From DATLGB01 sp964242305 (lineage in GTDB: Bacteria; Actinomycetota; Thermoleophilia; Solirubrobacterales; Solirubrobacteraceae): DNA of 64,000 bases. How positions within the stretch are numbered: the first letter of the stretch is position 1; each line of letters starts with the position of its first letter. Positions 1-8,543 of the stretch are shown one piece after another. The translations under genes and the position numbers were made by a program. The notes beneath the pieces are model-generated. The model did not search any database, was not told the origin of the DNA, and was given only the letters and a program-made list of their open reading frames with translations. The stretch covers positions 129,384-193,383 of the forward strand of contig CAXTBB010000002.1 of the NCBI GenBank assembly GCA_964242305.1, given 5' to 3'.

Positions 1-1234
1 TCTCGGTCAGGGCGTCGCGGTGGACCTTCGCGTTCTCGCGGACGTCGAGGCGGCCGAAGTGGAAGCCGAAGACCTCGACCACGCGGATCAGGTCGCGCAG
101 CTCGGCACCGGCGACGAAGGCGGCGCCGTTGCGGACCAGCGCCGCCTCGATCGTGTGCAGGTCCTCCAGCAGCGCCGCCGGCGTCGGGTAGCCGCCGTCG
201 CCGAGCCGGCGGCCGACGAAGCCCAGCGCGCGCCGGTAGGGCTCCTCGGGGTTGCGGCGGGCGAGGTCGTCGGCCAGCTCGGGGTAGTCCTCCGTGCCCG
301 CGGCCAGCAGCGGGTCCAGCTCGTGCGGCGTCCCGTTGATGCGCGCGCTCAGGGACAGCTGGGACGCGAGCCGGTCGACGTCTCCGCGCAGCAGCGCCAG
401 GCAGCTGTCGCGCATCAGGTTGAGCGCGTCCTCGGTCATCACGGGGGTGACGAACGGGTTGCCGTCGCGGTCGCCGCCCATCCACGAGCCGAAGCTCAGT
501 AGCGGTGGGACGGTCACGTCCTCACCCGGGTACGCGTCCGCCACCGAGCGCTCGAGCTCGCGATAGAAGGCGGGCACGGAGCCGCGCAGCGTGGTCAGGA
601 AGTAGGCCAGGCCGGAGCGGACCTCGTCGAGCACGGTGGGAGAGACGGCGCGGACCTCGTCGGACCCCCACAGCTCCTGCACGATGGCGGCGAGCTGGTC
701 GCGGGCCTCCGCCTCGTCGCCCGGCAGCGGCGTGCGTGCGTCGAGGTCGCGCAGGATCGCGAAGACGCGGGCGAGCTTGTCGATCGTGGTCCGGCGGCGC
801 GCCTCGGTCGGATGGGCGGTGAGGACCAGGGACAGCTCGGCGCCGGCCAGCATCGCCTCGAGGTCGGCGGCGCTCGTGCCGTGCTCGGCGAGGCGGCGCA
901 GCGTGTCGCGCAGCGAGCCGGCCTGGTGCTCGGGCCCGCGCTCGGTCAGGCGCGCGTTCAGGCGCCGCACGCGCTCGTTGTCCTCGACCAGGTTGATGAG
1001 CTGGAACCAGCGCGTGAGCGACCGGACCAGGCCCTCCAGCGCGGCGGCGTCGAGGCCGGCGATCTCGTCGGCCAGCGCATCGGCGGCGGAGGCGTCCCCG
1101 CCGCGCGCCGCCCGGGCCAGCTCGACCGCGCGCTCGTGCAAATCGAGCGCCGCGTCGCCGCCGCCCGCGCACATGACGTCCTCGAGCACGCCGCGCAGCA
1201 GCGTCCGGTCGTCGGTGAAGGTGCGCGGGCTCAG
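1..1234 (-). CDS. ppc: Phosphoenolpyruvate carboxylase, N-terminal part (cut by window edge)
   Basis: Carboxylates PEP with bicarbonate to oxaloacetate (anaplerosis, cytosol). About 411 codons are visible; the C-terminal half lies outside the window. Read on the minus strand, the frame carries the PEPC active-site segment VLTAHPTEARRRT with its catalytic His, and the segment FGSWMGGDRDGNPFVTP. The N-terminal part (FTDDRTLLRGVLEDV) resembles the usual start of the family. No in-frame ATG, GTG or TTG lies upstream of that homologous region. The best candidate is a CTG at 1234 overlapping the TGA of the upstream gene (1233-1231). The first ATG (1174) would cut conserved residues, so the exact start is unsure. 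The family identity is certain. Confidence 0.9.
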   Translation of the reverse strand, partial: MSPRTFTDDRTLLRGVLEDVMCAGGGDAALDLHERAVELARAARGGDASAADALADEIAGLDAAALEGLVRSLTRWFQLINLVEDNERVRRLNARLTERGPEHQAGSLRDTLRRLAEHGTSAADLEAMLAGAELSLVLTAHPTEARRRTTIDKLARVFAILRDLDARTPLPGDEAEARDQLAAIVQELWGSDEVRAVSPTVLDEVRSGLAYFLTTLRGSVPAFYRELERSVADAYPGEDVTVPPLLSFGSWMGGDRDGNPFVTPVMTEDALNLMRDSCLALLRGDVDRLASQLSLSARINGTPHELDPLLAAGTEDYPELADDLARRNPEEPYRRALGFVGRRLGDGGYPTPAALLEDLHTIEAALVRNGAAFVAGAELRDLIRVVEVFGFHFGRLDVRENAKVHRDALTE

Positions 1235-2379
1235 AGGACGTCGAACCTGATGCCGGCCCGCACGAGCCGGGCGCGGAGCGCGTCCCCCATCGCTTGCGCG
1301 GTCGTGACCTGGCCGGCCACCTCCGGCAGGTCGTCGTGAGCGAGGCACAGAGCGGACTCGGCGAGCATCTTGGAGGTCTCCGAGTACCCGGGATCGCCGC
1401 CGGACACCTCGGTGGTCACGGTCACACCGCCGCCCGTCCCCCGGAAGCGGACCTTGAACCAGCCCTTCTCGCGCTGCTCGGGCGACGGCCCCGTCCCTTG
1501 CGGCACGCGAGACGAGATCAGCCTGCGGGCGGGGCCGATCTGCGCGAGGCCGAACAGCGCCGACACGCCGCCGGCCAGCCCGACCGCCTGGGGCAGCTTC
1601 TTGAGCGCGATGTACGGCGCGTAGGAGAAGTCCGGCCCGTAGCGGGGGTCGGCCTGCGCGGACTGGCGGACGATCTGCGGGTCGATGGTCGGCATCGGCA
1701 GCAGGTAGAAGCCGGTCTCGCGGTCGCGCTTGGGGCGGCCGATGACGATCTGCTGGCGTCGCCCGGGCGTCGCCGGCTCGAGGTTCAGGCGCTCCTTGTG
1801 CGCCTTCGTCCCCTGGCGGTAGCGGCCCATGATCCCCAGCGCGGACGCGACCGTCCCGCCCGACGGGTTGCCGCCGGCGCGGATGAACGCCTCGACGGCG
1901 ATCGGGACGTCCACGGGCAGCTGGCCGACCGTGAAGTGCGCGCCGAGGTCCTGGGGGATCGAGTCGAAGCCGCAGGCGTGGATGATCCGGGCGCCGGTCC
2001 GCGCCGCCTGCTTGTGGTGGCGGACGTACATGAGGTCCATGAACTCCGGCTCGCCGGTGAGGTCGACGTAGGCCGTCCCCTCGGCTGCGCACGCCTCGAC
2101 CAGCGGCTCGCCGTACTCGATGTAGGGGCCGACGGTGGTGATGACCACCTTGGTGGACGCGGCCAGCGCGCGCATCGACTTCTGGTCGCCGGTGTCGGCG
2201 ATCAGGGTGGGGACGTCGAGCCCGAGGGTGTCGAGCGTCTGCTTGAGCTTGTCGGGGTTGCGCCCGGCGATCGCCCACCGCGTCCCGGCGTCCCCGTGCT
2301 CGGCCAGATACTGGGCGGTCAGCGCGCCGGTGAACCCGGTCGCGCCAAAGACGACGACGTCGTGATCGCGGTCAGGCAT
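1231..2379 (-). CDS. Saccharopine dehydrogenase-like NAD(P)-binding oxidoreductase
   Basis: A 382-residue protein. The N-terminal Rossmann segment VVVFGATGFTGALTAQYLA is typical of the saccharopine-dehydrogenase-like family that includes mycobacterial trans-acting enoyl reductases. Further family-like segments are TTVGPYIEYGEPLVEAC, YVDLTGEPEF and HACGFDSIPQDLGAHF. The start is ATG 2379; longer in-frame readings enter the divergently transcribed gene at 2410. It ends in overlap with the PEP carboxylase gene, so the two are probably co-transcribed. Its likely role is NAD(P)H-dependent reduction of a lipid-type substrate; the substrate cannot be read from sequence. Confidence 0.8.
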   Translation of the reverse strand: MPDRDHDVVVFGATGFTGALTAQYLAEHGDAGTRWAIAGRNPDKLKQTLDTLGLDVPTLIADTGDQKSMRALAASTKVVITTVGPYIEYGEPLVEACAAEGTAYVDLTGEPEFMDLMYVRHHKQAARTGARIIHACGFDSIPQDLGAHFTVGQLPVDVPIAVEAFIRAGGNPSGGTVASALGIMGRYRQGTKAHKERLNLEPATPGRRQQIVIGRPKRDRETGFYLLPMPTIDPQIVRQSAQADPRYGPDFSYAPYIALKKLPQAVGLAGGVSALFGLAQIGPARRLISSRVPQGTGPSPEQREKGWFKVRFRGTGGGVTVTTEVSGGDPGYSETSKMLAESALCLAHDDLPEVAGQVTTAQAMGDALRARLVRAGIRFDVL

Positions 2380-2397
2380 GGGCCCATCATGCCCGGG

Positions 2398-2403
2398 TAG
2401 CGT
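2398..2403 (+). promoter_or_regulatory. Putative -10 box of a leaderless promoter for the aldehyde oxidoreductase operon
   Basis: TAGCGT lies 6 nt before the ATG at 2410, with no room for a Shine-Dalgarno site. This is the TANNNT plus 6-9 nt arrangement repeated before many genes here. No good -35 box is visible. Confidence 0.5.
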
Positions 2404-2409
2404 GCACCT

Positions 2410-2835
2410 ATGCAGTCCGACGTCACGGTGCGGGTCAACGGCCACGAGCACCGGCTCGCCGTCGACACCCGCACGACCGTGCTCGACCTGCTGCGCGAGC
2501 ACCTGCACCTGACCGGCGCCAAGAAGGGCTGCGACCACGGGCAGTGCGGCGCCTGCACGGTCCTGCTCGACGGGCGCCGGGCCAACGCGTGCCTGCTGCT
2601 GGCGGTCGCCTGCGACGGGGCCGAGGTGACGACGATCGAGGGCCTCGACGGCCATCCGCTGCAGGCCGCCTTCGTCGAGCACGACGCGTTTCAGTGCGGC
2701 TACTGCACGCCGGGGCAGATCGTCTCCGCCGTCGGTCTGAAGGACGAGGGCTGGACGGACATCGCGGAAGGGATGAGCGGCAACCTGTGCCGCTGCGGCG
2801 CCTACCCGAACATCCGGGCGGCGATCGCGTCGTGA
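2410..2835 (+). CDS. Aldehyde oxidoreductase, [2Fe-2S] subunit (PaoA / CoxS type)
   Basis: A 141-residue electron-transfer subunit of the xanthine dehydrogenase family with two [2Fe-2S] sites. The plant-ferredoxin-type cluster ligands are Cys41, Cys46, Cys49 and Cys61 (GCDHGQCGACTVL...ANAC). The second cluster uses QCGYCTPGQ and the CRCG motif near the C-terminus. Unlike E. coli PaoA it has no Tat signal, so a cytoplasmic enzyme is inferred. It is the first gene of a three-gene operon; its TGA overlaps the GTG start of the FAD subunit. The gene has a leaderless-type start. Confidence 0.93.
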   Translation: MQSDVTVRVNGHEHRLAVDTRTTVLDLLREHLHLTGAKKGCDHGQCGACTVLLDGRRANACLLLAVACDGAEVTTIEGLDGHPLQAAFVEHDAFQCGYCTPGQIVSAVGLKDEGWTDIAEGMSGNLCRCGAYPNIRAAIAS

Positions 2836-3725
2836 GGGAGTTCGCCTACGAGCGCGCCGCCGACGCGGCGGCCGCCGTCGCCGCGGAGGGCACCTACCTG
2901 GCCGGCGGGACCAACCTCGTCGACCTGATGAAGCTCGGCGTGGCGGCGCCGGACAAGCTCGTCGATGTCTCGCGCCTGGACGCCAGCATCCAAGCCGTCG
3001 ACGGGGGCGTGCGCATCGGGGCGGCCGCGCGCAACGCCGACGTCGCCCGCGACGAGCGCGTCCCCGCCGTCCTGCGCGAGGCCCTGCTGGCCGGCGCGTC
3101 CCCGCAGCTGCGCAACGTCGCCACCGTCGGCGGCAACCTGCTCCAGCGCACCCGCTGCCCGTACTTCCAGGACGTCACCAAGCCCTGCAACAAGCGACGG
3201 GCTGGAAGCGGGTGCCCGGCCATCGAGGGCCACCACCGCGATCTGGCCATCCTCGGCCATTCGGACGCCTGCGTGGCAACGCACCCCGGCGACATGTCCG
3301 TCGCGCTCGCCGCCCTCGGCGCCACCGTGCACACCGACCGCCGCGACGTCCCCATCCCCGGCCTGCACTGCCACGAAGGGGACAGTCCCCAGCGTGACAC
3401 GGTGCTCGAGCCGGGCGAGCTGATCACGGCGATCACCGTGTCCGATCGCGCCGGCCGCCACGCGTATCGCAAGGTCCGGGACCGGGCGTCCTACGCGTTC
3501 GCGCTCGTCTCCGTCGCGTCGGTGGTGGAGGGGCGCGAGGCGCGGATCGCGCTGGGCGGCGTCGCGCCCGTGCCGTGGCGCTGCGAGCGGGCGGAGCAGG
3601 TCTTCGCCGACACCGGGGACGCCGCCGCGGCGGCCGAAGCGGAGCTCGCCCAGGCCCGGCCCCTGCGCGACAACGCCTTCAAGGTCACCCTCGCGAAGAA
3701 CCTCATCATCGGGGCTCTCTCATGA
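2832..3725 (+). CDS. Aldehyde oxidoreductase, FAD-binding subunit with extra Fe-S cysteines (PaoB type)
   Basis: A 297-residue CoxM/PaoB-like flavoprotein that passes electrons between the [2Fe-2S] subunit and FAD. FAD-binding features are YLAGGTNLVDLMK near residue 20 and QLRNVATVGGNLLQRTRC near residue 95. Four cysteines (109, 119, 128, 147) lie in a segment closely resembling E. coli PaoB, whose FAD subunit also carries a [4Fe-4S] cluster. This subtype separates it from ordinary CO or xanthine dehydrogenases. The start is GTG 2832 (GTGA overlap) and the stop overlaps the next ATG (ATGA). A short palindromic motif at 3378-3390 is embedded in the frame. Confidence 0.92.
   Translation: MREFAYERAADAAAAVAAEGTYLAGGTNLVDLMKLGVAAPDKLVDVSRLDASIQAVDGGVRIGAAARNADVARDERVPAVLREALLAGASPQLRNVATVGGNLLQRTRCPYFQDVTKPCNKRRAGSGCPAIEGHHRDLAILGHSDACVATHPGDMSVALAALGATVHTDRRDVPIPGLHCHEGDSPQRDTVLEPGELITAITVSDRAGRHAYRKVRDRASYAFALVSVASVVEGREARIALGGVAPVPWRCERAEQVFADTGDAAAAAEAELAQARPLRDNAFKVTLAKNLIIGALS
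3378..3390. repeat. Intragenic palindrome GGGGACAGTCCCC
   Basis: A perfect inverted repeat (GGGGAC-A-GTCCCC), preceded by AA, lies inside the FAD-subunit gene and encodes GDSP. It resembles short dispersed motifs that recur in many bacterial genomes near REP-associated tyrosine transposases. Whether it is repeated in this genome cannot be tested here. Confidence 0.35.
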
Positions 3726-5791
3726 GCGTCATCGAGCGGACGCTCGGCGCGCCGCAGGCCCGCGTCGAGGGTCACCTCAAGGTCACCGGCCAGGCCCACT
3801 ACGCGGCCGAGCACAACCCGGAGGGGGTCGTCCACGCCGTCGTCGTCCAGTCGACGGTCGCCAAGGGCACGATCACCGGGTTCGGCGACACCCCGGCGGG
3901 CGTGCTGACGGTCCTGCACCACGGCAACACCATCGGCATCGCGAAGGTCGACGACGCCGAGCTGTACGTCCTGCAATCGCCCGAGGTCAGCTACCACGGC
4001 CAGATCGTCGCCGTGGTGATCGCGGAGACGCTGGAGGCGGCGCGCGCCGCCGCCGAGGCGCTCGAGGTCCACTACGACGCGGGCGACCACGACGTCACCC
4101 TCACCCCCGACCACCCCGACCTGTACTCGCCCGATGGCGTCAACGGCGGCTACGCGACGGACTCGATCATCGGCGACGCGGACGCGGCGCTCGCCGCGGC
4201 CGACGTCACCGTCGACCAGACCTACGGCACGCCCGTCCAGCACAACAACGCGATGGAGCCGCACGCCTGCGTCGCGCAGTGGCGCGAGGACGGGAGGTTG
4301 GTTGTCAACGAGTCCTCCCAGGGCGTGTGGGCGATGCGCGGCACGCTCGCCGACGTCTTCGGCCTCGAGGCCGAGCAGGTCAGCGTCCACTCCCCGCACG
4401 TCGGCGGCGGCTTCGGCTCCAAGGGCACGATGCGCCCGCACACCGTCGTCGCCGCGCTGGCCGCCAAGGCGGTGCAGCGGCCGGTCAAGCTGGTCGCCAC
4501 CCGCCGCCAGATGTTCGCCTTCACCGGCTACCGCACGCCGACGTTCTCGCGCGTGCGCCTCGGGGCGACGGCGGACGGGACGATCACCGCGATCGCCCAC
4601 GACGCGGTCAGCCAGAGCTCGCAGCTCAAGGAGTTCACGGAGCAGACCGCCACCGTCGCGCGCGTCATGTACGGCGGCGCGCACCGGCGCAGCACCCACC
4701 GCGTCACCCGCCTGGACGTCCCCACGCCGTCGTGGTTCCGGGCGCCGGGGGAGACGCCGGGGATGTTCGCGCTGGAGTCGGCGATGGACGAGCTTGCCAT
4801 CGCGCTGGACCTCGATCCGGTCGAGCTGCGGATCCGCAACGACCCGGCGCAGCACCCCGAGTCCAAGAAGGCGTGGAGCTCGCGCGGCCTCGTCGCCTGC
4901 CTGCGCGAGGGCGCCGACCGCTTCGGCTGGGCCGGCCGGCACGACCTGCCGGCGGGGACCGGCATGGGCGTGGCCGCCTCGATGTACCCGGTCTACCGCG
5001 CCCCCGCCTGGGCCCACGCCAAGCGGGAAGCGGACGGCTCGGTCACCGTCCGGATCGCCTCCGCCGACATCGGCACGGGCGCCCGCACCGTCCTCACCCA
5101 GATCGCCGCCGACGCGCTGGCAACCGACATGAACGGCGTCCGCGTCGAGCTCGGGTCCTCCGACTTCCCGCGCGCCGGCGTGGCCGGCGGCTCCATGGGG
5201 ACGTCGTCCTGGGGCTCGGCCGTCCACGGCGCCTGCCGGCGGCTCGTCGAGGAGGACCTCGACGAGGCCGACTACGACACCCGCGCGGAGCTCAAGGCGC
5301 TCGAGGACTACGCCCGCCACGCCTTCGGCGCCCAGTTCGCCCAGGTCACGGTCGACCCGCACACGGGCGAGGTCACCGTCGACCGCATGCTCGGCGCGTT
5401 CGCCGCCGGACGCATCCTCAACCCGCAGACGGCCCGGTCCCAGTTCCTCGGCGGCATGACCATGGGCCTGGGCATGGCGCTGATGGAGGAGACGGTCGTA
5501 GACCGCGCGTCCGGCGACTTCCTCAGCGCCGACCTGGCCCAGTACCACGTGCCCGTCAACGCCGACGTCCACGACATCGAGGCGATGTGGATCGAGGAGG
5601 ACGACCCCCACCTGAACCCGATGGGATCCAAGGGGATCGGGGAGATCGGCATCACCGGCGCAGCCGCCGCGATCGCCAACGCCGTGCACGCCGCCACGGG
5701 CGTCCGGGTGCGTCAACTGCCGATCCACGTCGAAGCGCTCCTGGGGGTGCCGGAGGCGGGGCGATCGACCGTAAACGTGTCAGATGAGTAA
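3722..5791 (+). CDS. Aldehyde oxidoreductase, molybdopterin-binding catalytic subunit (PaoC type)
   Basis: A 689-residue catalytic subunit that oxidises an aldehyde (or N-heterocycle) to the acid at a molybdenum-pterin centre. The segment HVGGGFGSKG near residue 225 contacts the cofactor. RAPGETPG near residue 340 is typical of the PaoC/YagR branch. GIGEIGITGAAAAIANAV near residue 640 carries the active-site Glu of the family. Start ATG 3722 overlaps the stop of the FAD subunit, and a strong terminator follows. No PaoD/XdhC-like cofactor-insertion gene or MCD biosynthesis gene is in the window. The natural substrate is unknown. Confidence 0.93.
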   Translation: MSVIERTLGAPQARVEGHLKVTGQAHYAAEHNPEGVVHAVVVQSTVAKGTITGFGDTPAGVLTVLHHGNTIGIAKVDDAELYVLQSPEVSYHGQIVAVVIAETLEAARAAAEALEVHYDAGDHDVTLTPDHPDLYSPDGVNGGYATDSIIGDADAALAAADVTVDQTYGTPVQHNNAMEPHACVAQWREDGRLVVNESSQGVWAMRGTLADVFGLEAEQVSVHSPHVGGGFGSKGTMRPHTVVAALAAKAVQRPVKLVATRRQMFAFTGYRTPTFSRVRLGATADGTITAIAHDAVSQSSQLKEFTEQTATVARVMYGGAHRRSTHRVTRLDVPTPSWFRAPGETPGMFALESAMDELAIALDLDPVELRIRNDPAQHPESKKAWSSRGLVACLREGADRFGWAGRHDLPAGTGMGVAASMYPVYRAPAWAHAKREADGSVTVRIASADIGTGARTVLTQIAADALATDMNGVRVELGSSDFPRAGVAGGSMGTSSWGSAVHGACRRLVEEDLDEADYDTRAELKALEDYARHAFGAQFAQVTVDPHTGEVTVDRMLGAFAAGRILNPQTARSQFLGGMTMGLGMALMEETVVDRASGDFLSADLAQYHVPVNADVHDIEAMWIEEDDPHLNPMGSKGIGEIGITGAAAAIANAVHAATGVRVRQLPIHVEALLGVPEAGRSTVNVSDE

Positions 5792-5793
5792 GA

Positions 5794-5812
5794 GCCCCGC
5801 CGCAGGCGGGGC
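5794..5812 (+). terminator. Intrinsic terminator after the aldehyde oxidoreductase operon
   Basis: An 8-bp perfect GC stem (GCCCCGCC / GGCGGGGC) with a GCA loop starts 3 nt after the stop codon. It is followed by a C/T-rich tail rather than a clean U tract. Confidence 0.75.
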
Positions 5813-5856
5813 CCCCTTCCAATATCGTCCGTCGCTTCCTAGAGGAGGAAGCAGTC

Positions 5857-7026
5857 GTGGCGTCTGAACACAAGCCAGCGGTCTCACTCGAGTTCCGCGA
5901 GGCAACCAAGATGTATCCAGGGGCAACCGAGGCGGCGGTGGACAAGCTGTCGCTCGAGGTCCCCGCAGGCGAGATCTGCGTCTTCGTCGGCCCGTCGGGC
6001 TGCGGCAAGACGACGGCCATGCGCATGGTCAACCAGCTGATCGACATCACCGACGGGGACATCCTCATCGACGGTGCCAGCGTCCGCGACCGCAAGCCGG
6101 CCGAGCTGCGGCGCGAGATCGGCTACGCCATCCAGCAGATCGGCTTGTTCCCGCACCGCACGGTGGGGGAGAACATCGCCACCGTGCCCAAGCTGCTCGG
6201 CTGGGACAAGGCCCGCATCGCGGCCCGCGTAGACGAGCTGATCGATCTGATCTCGCTGGATCCCGACGAGGTTCGCGACCGCTACCCGGCCCAGCTCTCC
6301 GGCGGCCAGCGCCAGCGCATCGGCGTCGCCCGCGCGCTCGCCGTCGACCCGCCCGTCCTGCTCATGGACGAGCCGTTCGGCGCGATCGACCCGATCAACC
6401 GCGAGCGCCTCCAGAACGAGTTCCTGCGCCTGCAGGCAAAGCTCTCGAAGACGATCGTGTTCGTCACCCACGACATCGACGAGGCGATCAAGATGGGCGA
6501 CAAGATCGCCGTCCTGCGCAAGGGCGGCCACCTGGCCCAGTACGCCTCGCCGGCGGAGATGCTCAGCCACCCGGCGGACGAGTTCGTCGAGCAGTTCGTG
6601 GGCGCCGACCGCTCGCTCAAGCGCCTGGCGCTGCAGCGCGTCCGCGACGTCGACCTGTGGAAGGTGGCGACCGCCAAGACGGGCGACAACGTGCGCCAGC
6701 TGCGCACCGCCATGGAGGACACCGACCTCCCCGACCTCGCGATGCTGCTCGACGACGACGGGCGCCCGAAGCGCTGGCTGCGCGAGCGCGACCTGCAGGG
6801 CGCGGAGGTCGCGGCCGGCAGCGGCACCGAGGCCCATCCGGTGCTCGACCTCGACGACATCCTGCGCGACGCGCTCGGCGACCTGCTGAGCGTCGAGAGC
6901 CGCTACGCGGCGGTCCACGACGCCGAGGGCCGGATGGCCGGGGTGCTCTCCATCGAGGTCATCGCCCACGCGCTCAACCTGCCCTCCGAGGACGTCCCGA
7001 CCGCGAGCGAGCTGGTCGCCGAGTGA
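5857..7026 (+). CDS. Osmoprotectant-type ABC importer, ATP-binding protein with CBS domains (OpuCA/ProV-like)
   Basis: A 389-residue ATPase of a quaternary-amine importer (glycine betaine, choline, carnitine class). Walker A is GPSGCGKTT near residue 46, the signature LSGGQRQRIGVARA near 148 and Walker B VLLMDEPFGAIDP near 167. The H-loop is FVTHDIDEA. The tail from about residue 280 is a CBS-like region, which in this family senses ionic strength. Start GTG 5857 has an excellent Shine-Dalgarno site (AGGAGG, 5843-5848, spacing 8). It leads a four-gene operon and overlaps the first permease by GTGA. Confidence 0.93.
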   Translation: MASEHKPAVSLEFREATKMYPGATEAAVDKLSLEVPAGEICVFVGPSGCGKTTAMRMVNQLIDITDGDILIDGASVRDRKPAELRREIGYAIQQIGLFPHRTVGENIATVPKLLGWDKARIAARVDELIDLISLDPDEVRDRYPAQLSGGQRQRIGVARALAVDPPVLLMDEPFGAIDPINRERLQNEFLRLQAKLSKTIVFVTHDIDEAIKMGDKIAVLRKGGHLAQYASPAEMLSHPADEFVEQFVGADRSLKRLALQRVRDVDLWKVATAKTGDNVRQLRTAMEDTDLPDLAMLLDDDGRPKRWLRERDLQGAEVAAGSGTEAHPVLDLDDILRDALGDLLSVESRYAAVHDAEGRMAGVLSIEVIAHALNLPSEDVPTASELVAE

Positions 7027-7760
7027 CCGCGGCGACGGTCGTGTTCGCCCAGCTGGGCAACGACTTCTTCAAGAAGCGGACCGGGTCGGGCTGCGTCGCC
7101 GAGAACGGGTTCTGCCCCGGCTGGATCGCCGACAACTTCCACAAGTACCTGTCCCCGCTGGGCGAGCACGTCTACCTCAGCCTGGTGCCGCTGATCGTCG
7201 GCTTCGCGATCGCCTTCACGTTCGCCATCGCCGCGCACAAGCGGCGCTGGCTCACGGGGCCGATCACCGTCTTCACCGGCACGCTCTACACGGTTCCCAG
7301 CGTGGCGGCGTTCTTCCTGCTGATCCCCATCACGGGGTTCGGCGACTTCACCGCGATCATCGTGCTGACCGCGTACACGCTGCTGATCCTGTTCCGCAAC
7401 ATCACCACCGGGCTGCGCGGCGTGCCCGCCGAGATGGTCGACGCGGCCCGCGGCATGGGCATGACCGACAACCAGATCCTCCGTCAGGTCGAGTTGCCGC
7501 TGGCCTTGCCCGAGATCCTGGCCGGCGTGCGCATCGCCTTCACCACCACCGTCGGGCTGGCCACCCTGGCCTTCTTCGCGGGCGGCGGCGGCCTCGGCGA
7601 GCAGATCTACACGTCCAACGCGGGCACCGGCGGCATCTTCTTCAAGTCCAACGTCGTCGTCGCCGGCGGGCTCACCGTCCTGCTGGCCGCGGTCGGCGAC
7701 CTGATCATCCTGACCGCGCAGCGCATCGCGCTGCCGTGGCGCCAGGCGGTGGCGAACTAG
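7023..7760 (+). CDS. Osmoprotectant-type ABC importer, permease 1
   Basis: A 245-residue inner-membrane permease (OpuCB/ProW-like). Several hydrophobic segments are visible, for example VYLSLVPLIVGFAIAFTFAI and FTAIIVLTAYTLLILF. The cytoplasmic coupling loop includes EMVDAARGMGMTDNQILRQV, the EAA motif typical of the family. Start GTG 7023 overlaps the ATPase stop; the TAG stop directly abuts the next ATG. An N-terminal extension of about 50 residues (KKRTGSGCVAENGFCPGW) precedes the first membrane helix. Confidence 0.92.
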   Translation: MTAATVVFAQLGNDFFKKRTGSGCVAENGFCPGWIADNFHKYLSPLGEHVYLSLVPLIVGFAIAFTFAIAAHKRRWLTGPITVFTGTLYTVPSVAAFFLLIPITGFGDFTAIIVLTAYTLLILFRNITTGLRGVPAEMVDAARGMGMTDNQILRQVELPLALPEILAGVRIAFTTTVGLATLAFFAGGGGLGEQIYTSNAGTGGIFFKSNVVVAGGLTVLLAAVGDLIILTAQRIALPWRQAVAN

Positions 7761-8540
7761 ATGGCGCTCCCCTGCCCCCGCAAGGCCGACCCGGGCACCT
7801 TCGTCGACGCGATCAACCTCGTCTTCCACAGCCGCGAGTCGGTGTCCGGCGGCGTGTGCATCGGCGGTCCGAGCGAGTTCGGCCACCTGATGGCCGAGCA
7901 CATGCTCACCAGTGGGCTGGCCATCGCGGCGGCGTCGCTGCTGGCGGTGCCGCTCGGCCTGTGGCTCGGCCACATCCGCAAGGGCGAGTTCCTGGCCGTC
8001 TCGGTCTCCAACATCGGCCGCGCCATCCCCGCGCTGGCGCTGCTGGCCTTCTTCGTGGCCTTCGTCGGCGTCGGCCGGCTCAACGCGGTGCTCGTGCTCA
8101 CGCTGCTGGCGATCCCGCCCATCCTCACCAACACCTACGTCGGCGTCGTCCAGGTGGACACGGAGACGGTGGGCGCTGCGCGCGGGGTCGGGCTGACGGA
8201 GAGCCAGATCATCCGCCAGGTCGAGCTGCCGATGGCGCTGCCGATCATCTTTGCCGGCCTGCGCACGTCGGCGGTCGCCGTCGTCGCCACGGCGACGATC
8301 ACGCCGCTGGCCAACGTGCCGTCGCTCGGCTCGCCGATCCTCGAGCCGCAGACCTACGGGGACTCCGGGCAGCTGGCGTCGGCCATCGTCGTCGCCCTGA
8401 TCACGCTCGCGGTCGACGTCGGCCTGAGCGTGCTCGCCCGCGTCGCGACGCCGAAGGGGCTCACGGTCGGCGACGCCCCGCGGGCCCGCCCGCGACGCGC
8501 AGGCTTCTCACTTCCCACCCCAGCAAGAACGGAGACATAA
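7761..8540 (+). CDS. Osmoprotectant-type ABC importer, permease 2
   Basis: A 259-residue second permease (OpuCD-like), homologous to the first. The EAA-type segment reads TVGAARGVGLTESQIIRQVE, and NIGRAIPALALLAFFVAFVG is a characteristic helix. The ATG start follows the upstream TAG without a gap, so translation is coupled. Having two different permeases suggests a heterodimeric membrane unit, as in OpuC. The C-terminus ends in a short basic tail. Confidence 0.92.
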   Translation: MALPCPRKADPGTFVDAINLVFHSRESVSGGVCIGGPSEFGHLMAEHMLTSGLAIAAASLLAVPLGLWLGHIRKGEFLAVSVSNIGRAIPALALLAFFVAFVGVGRLNAVLVLTLLAIPPILTNTYVGVVQVDTETVGAARGVGLTESQIIRQVELPMALPIIFAGLRTSAVAVVATATITPLANVPSLGSPILEPQTYGDSGQLASAIVVALITLAVDVGLSVLARVATPKGLTVGDAPRARPRRAGFSLPTPARTET

Positions 8541-8543
8541 ACA

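Noticed and set aside
522..1172. Arg-rich 216-residue minus-strand frame starting MRGRRRRGARFARARG
   Set aside because: It is an out-of-frame reading of the PEP carboxylase gene, which shows clear family motifs in another frame.
3491..5728. 745-residue minus-strand open frame opposite the molybdenum subunit
   Set aside because: Its Val/Asp/Gly/Arg-rich composition is typical of antisense shadows in high-GC DNA. The plus strand encodes a canonical PaoC-like protein.
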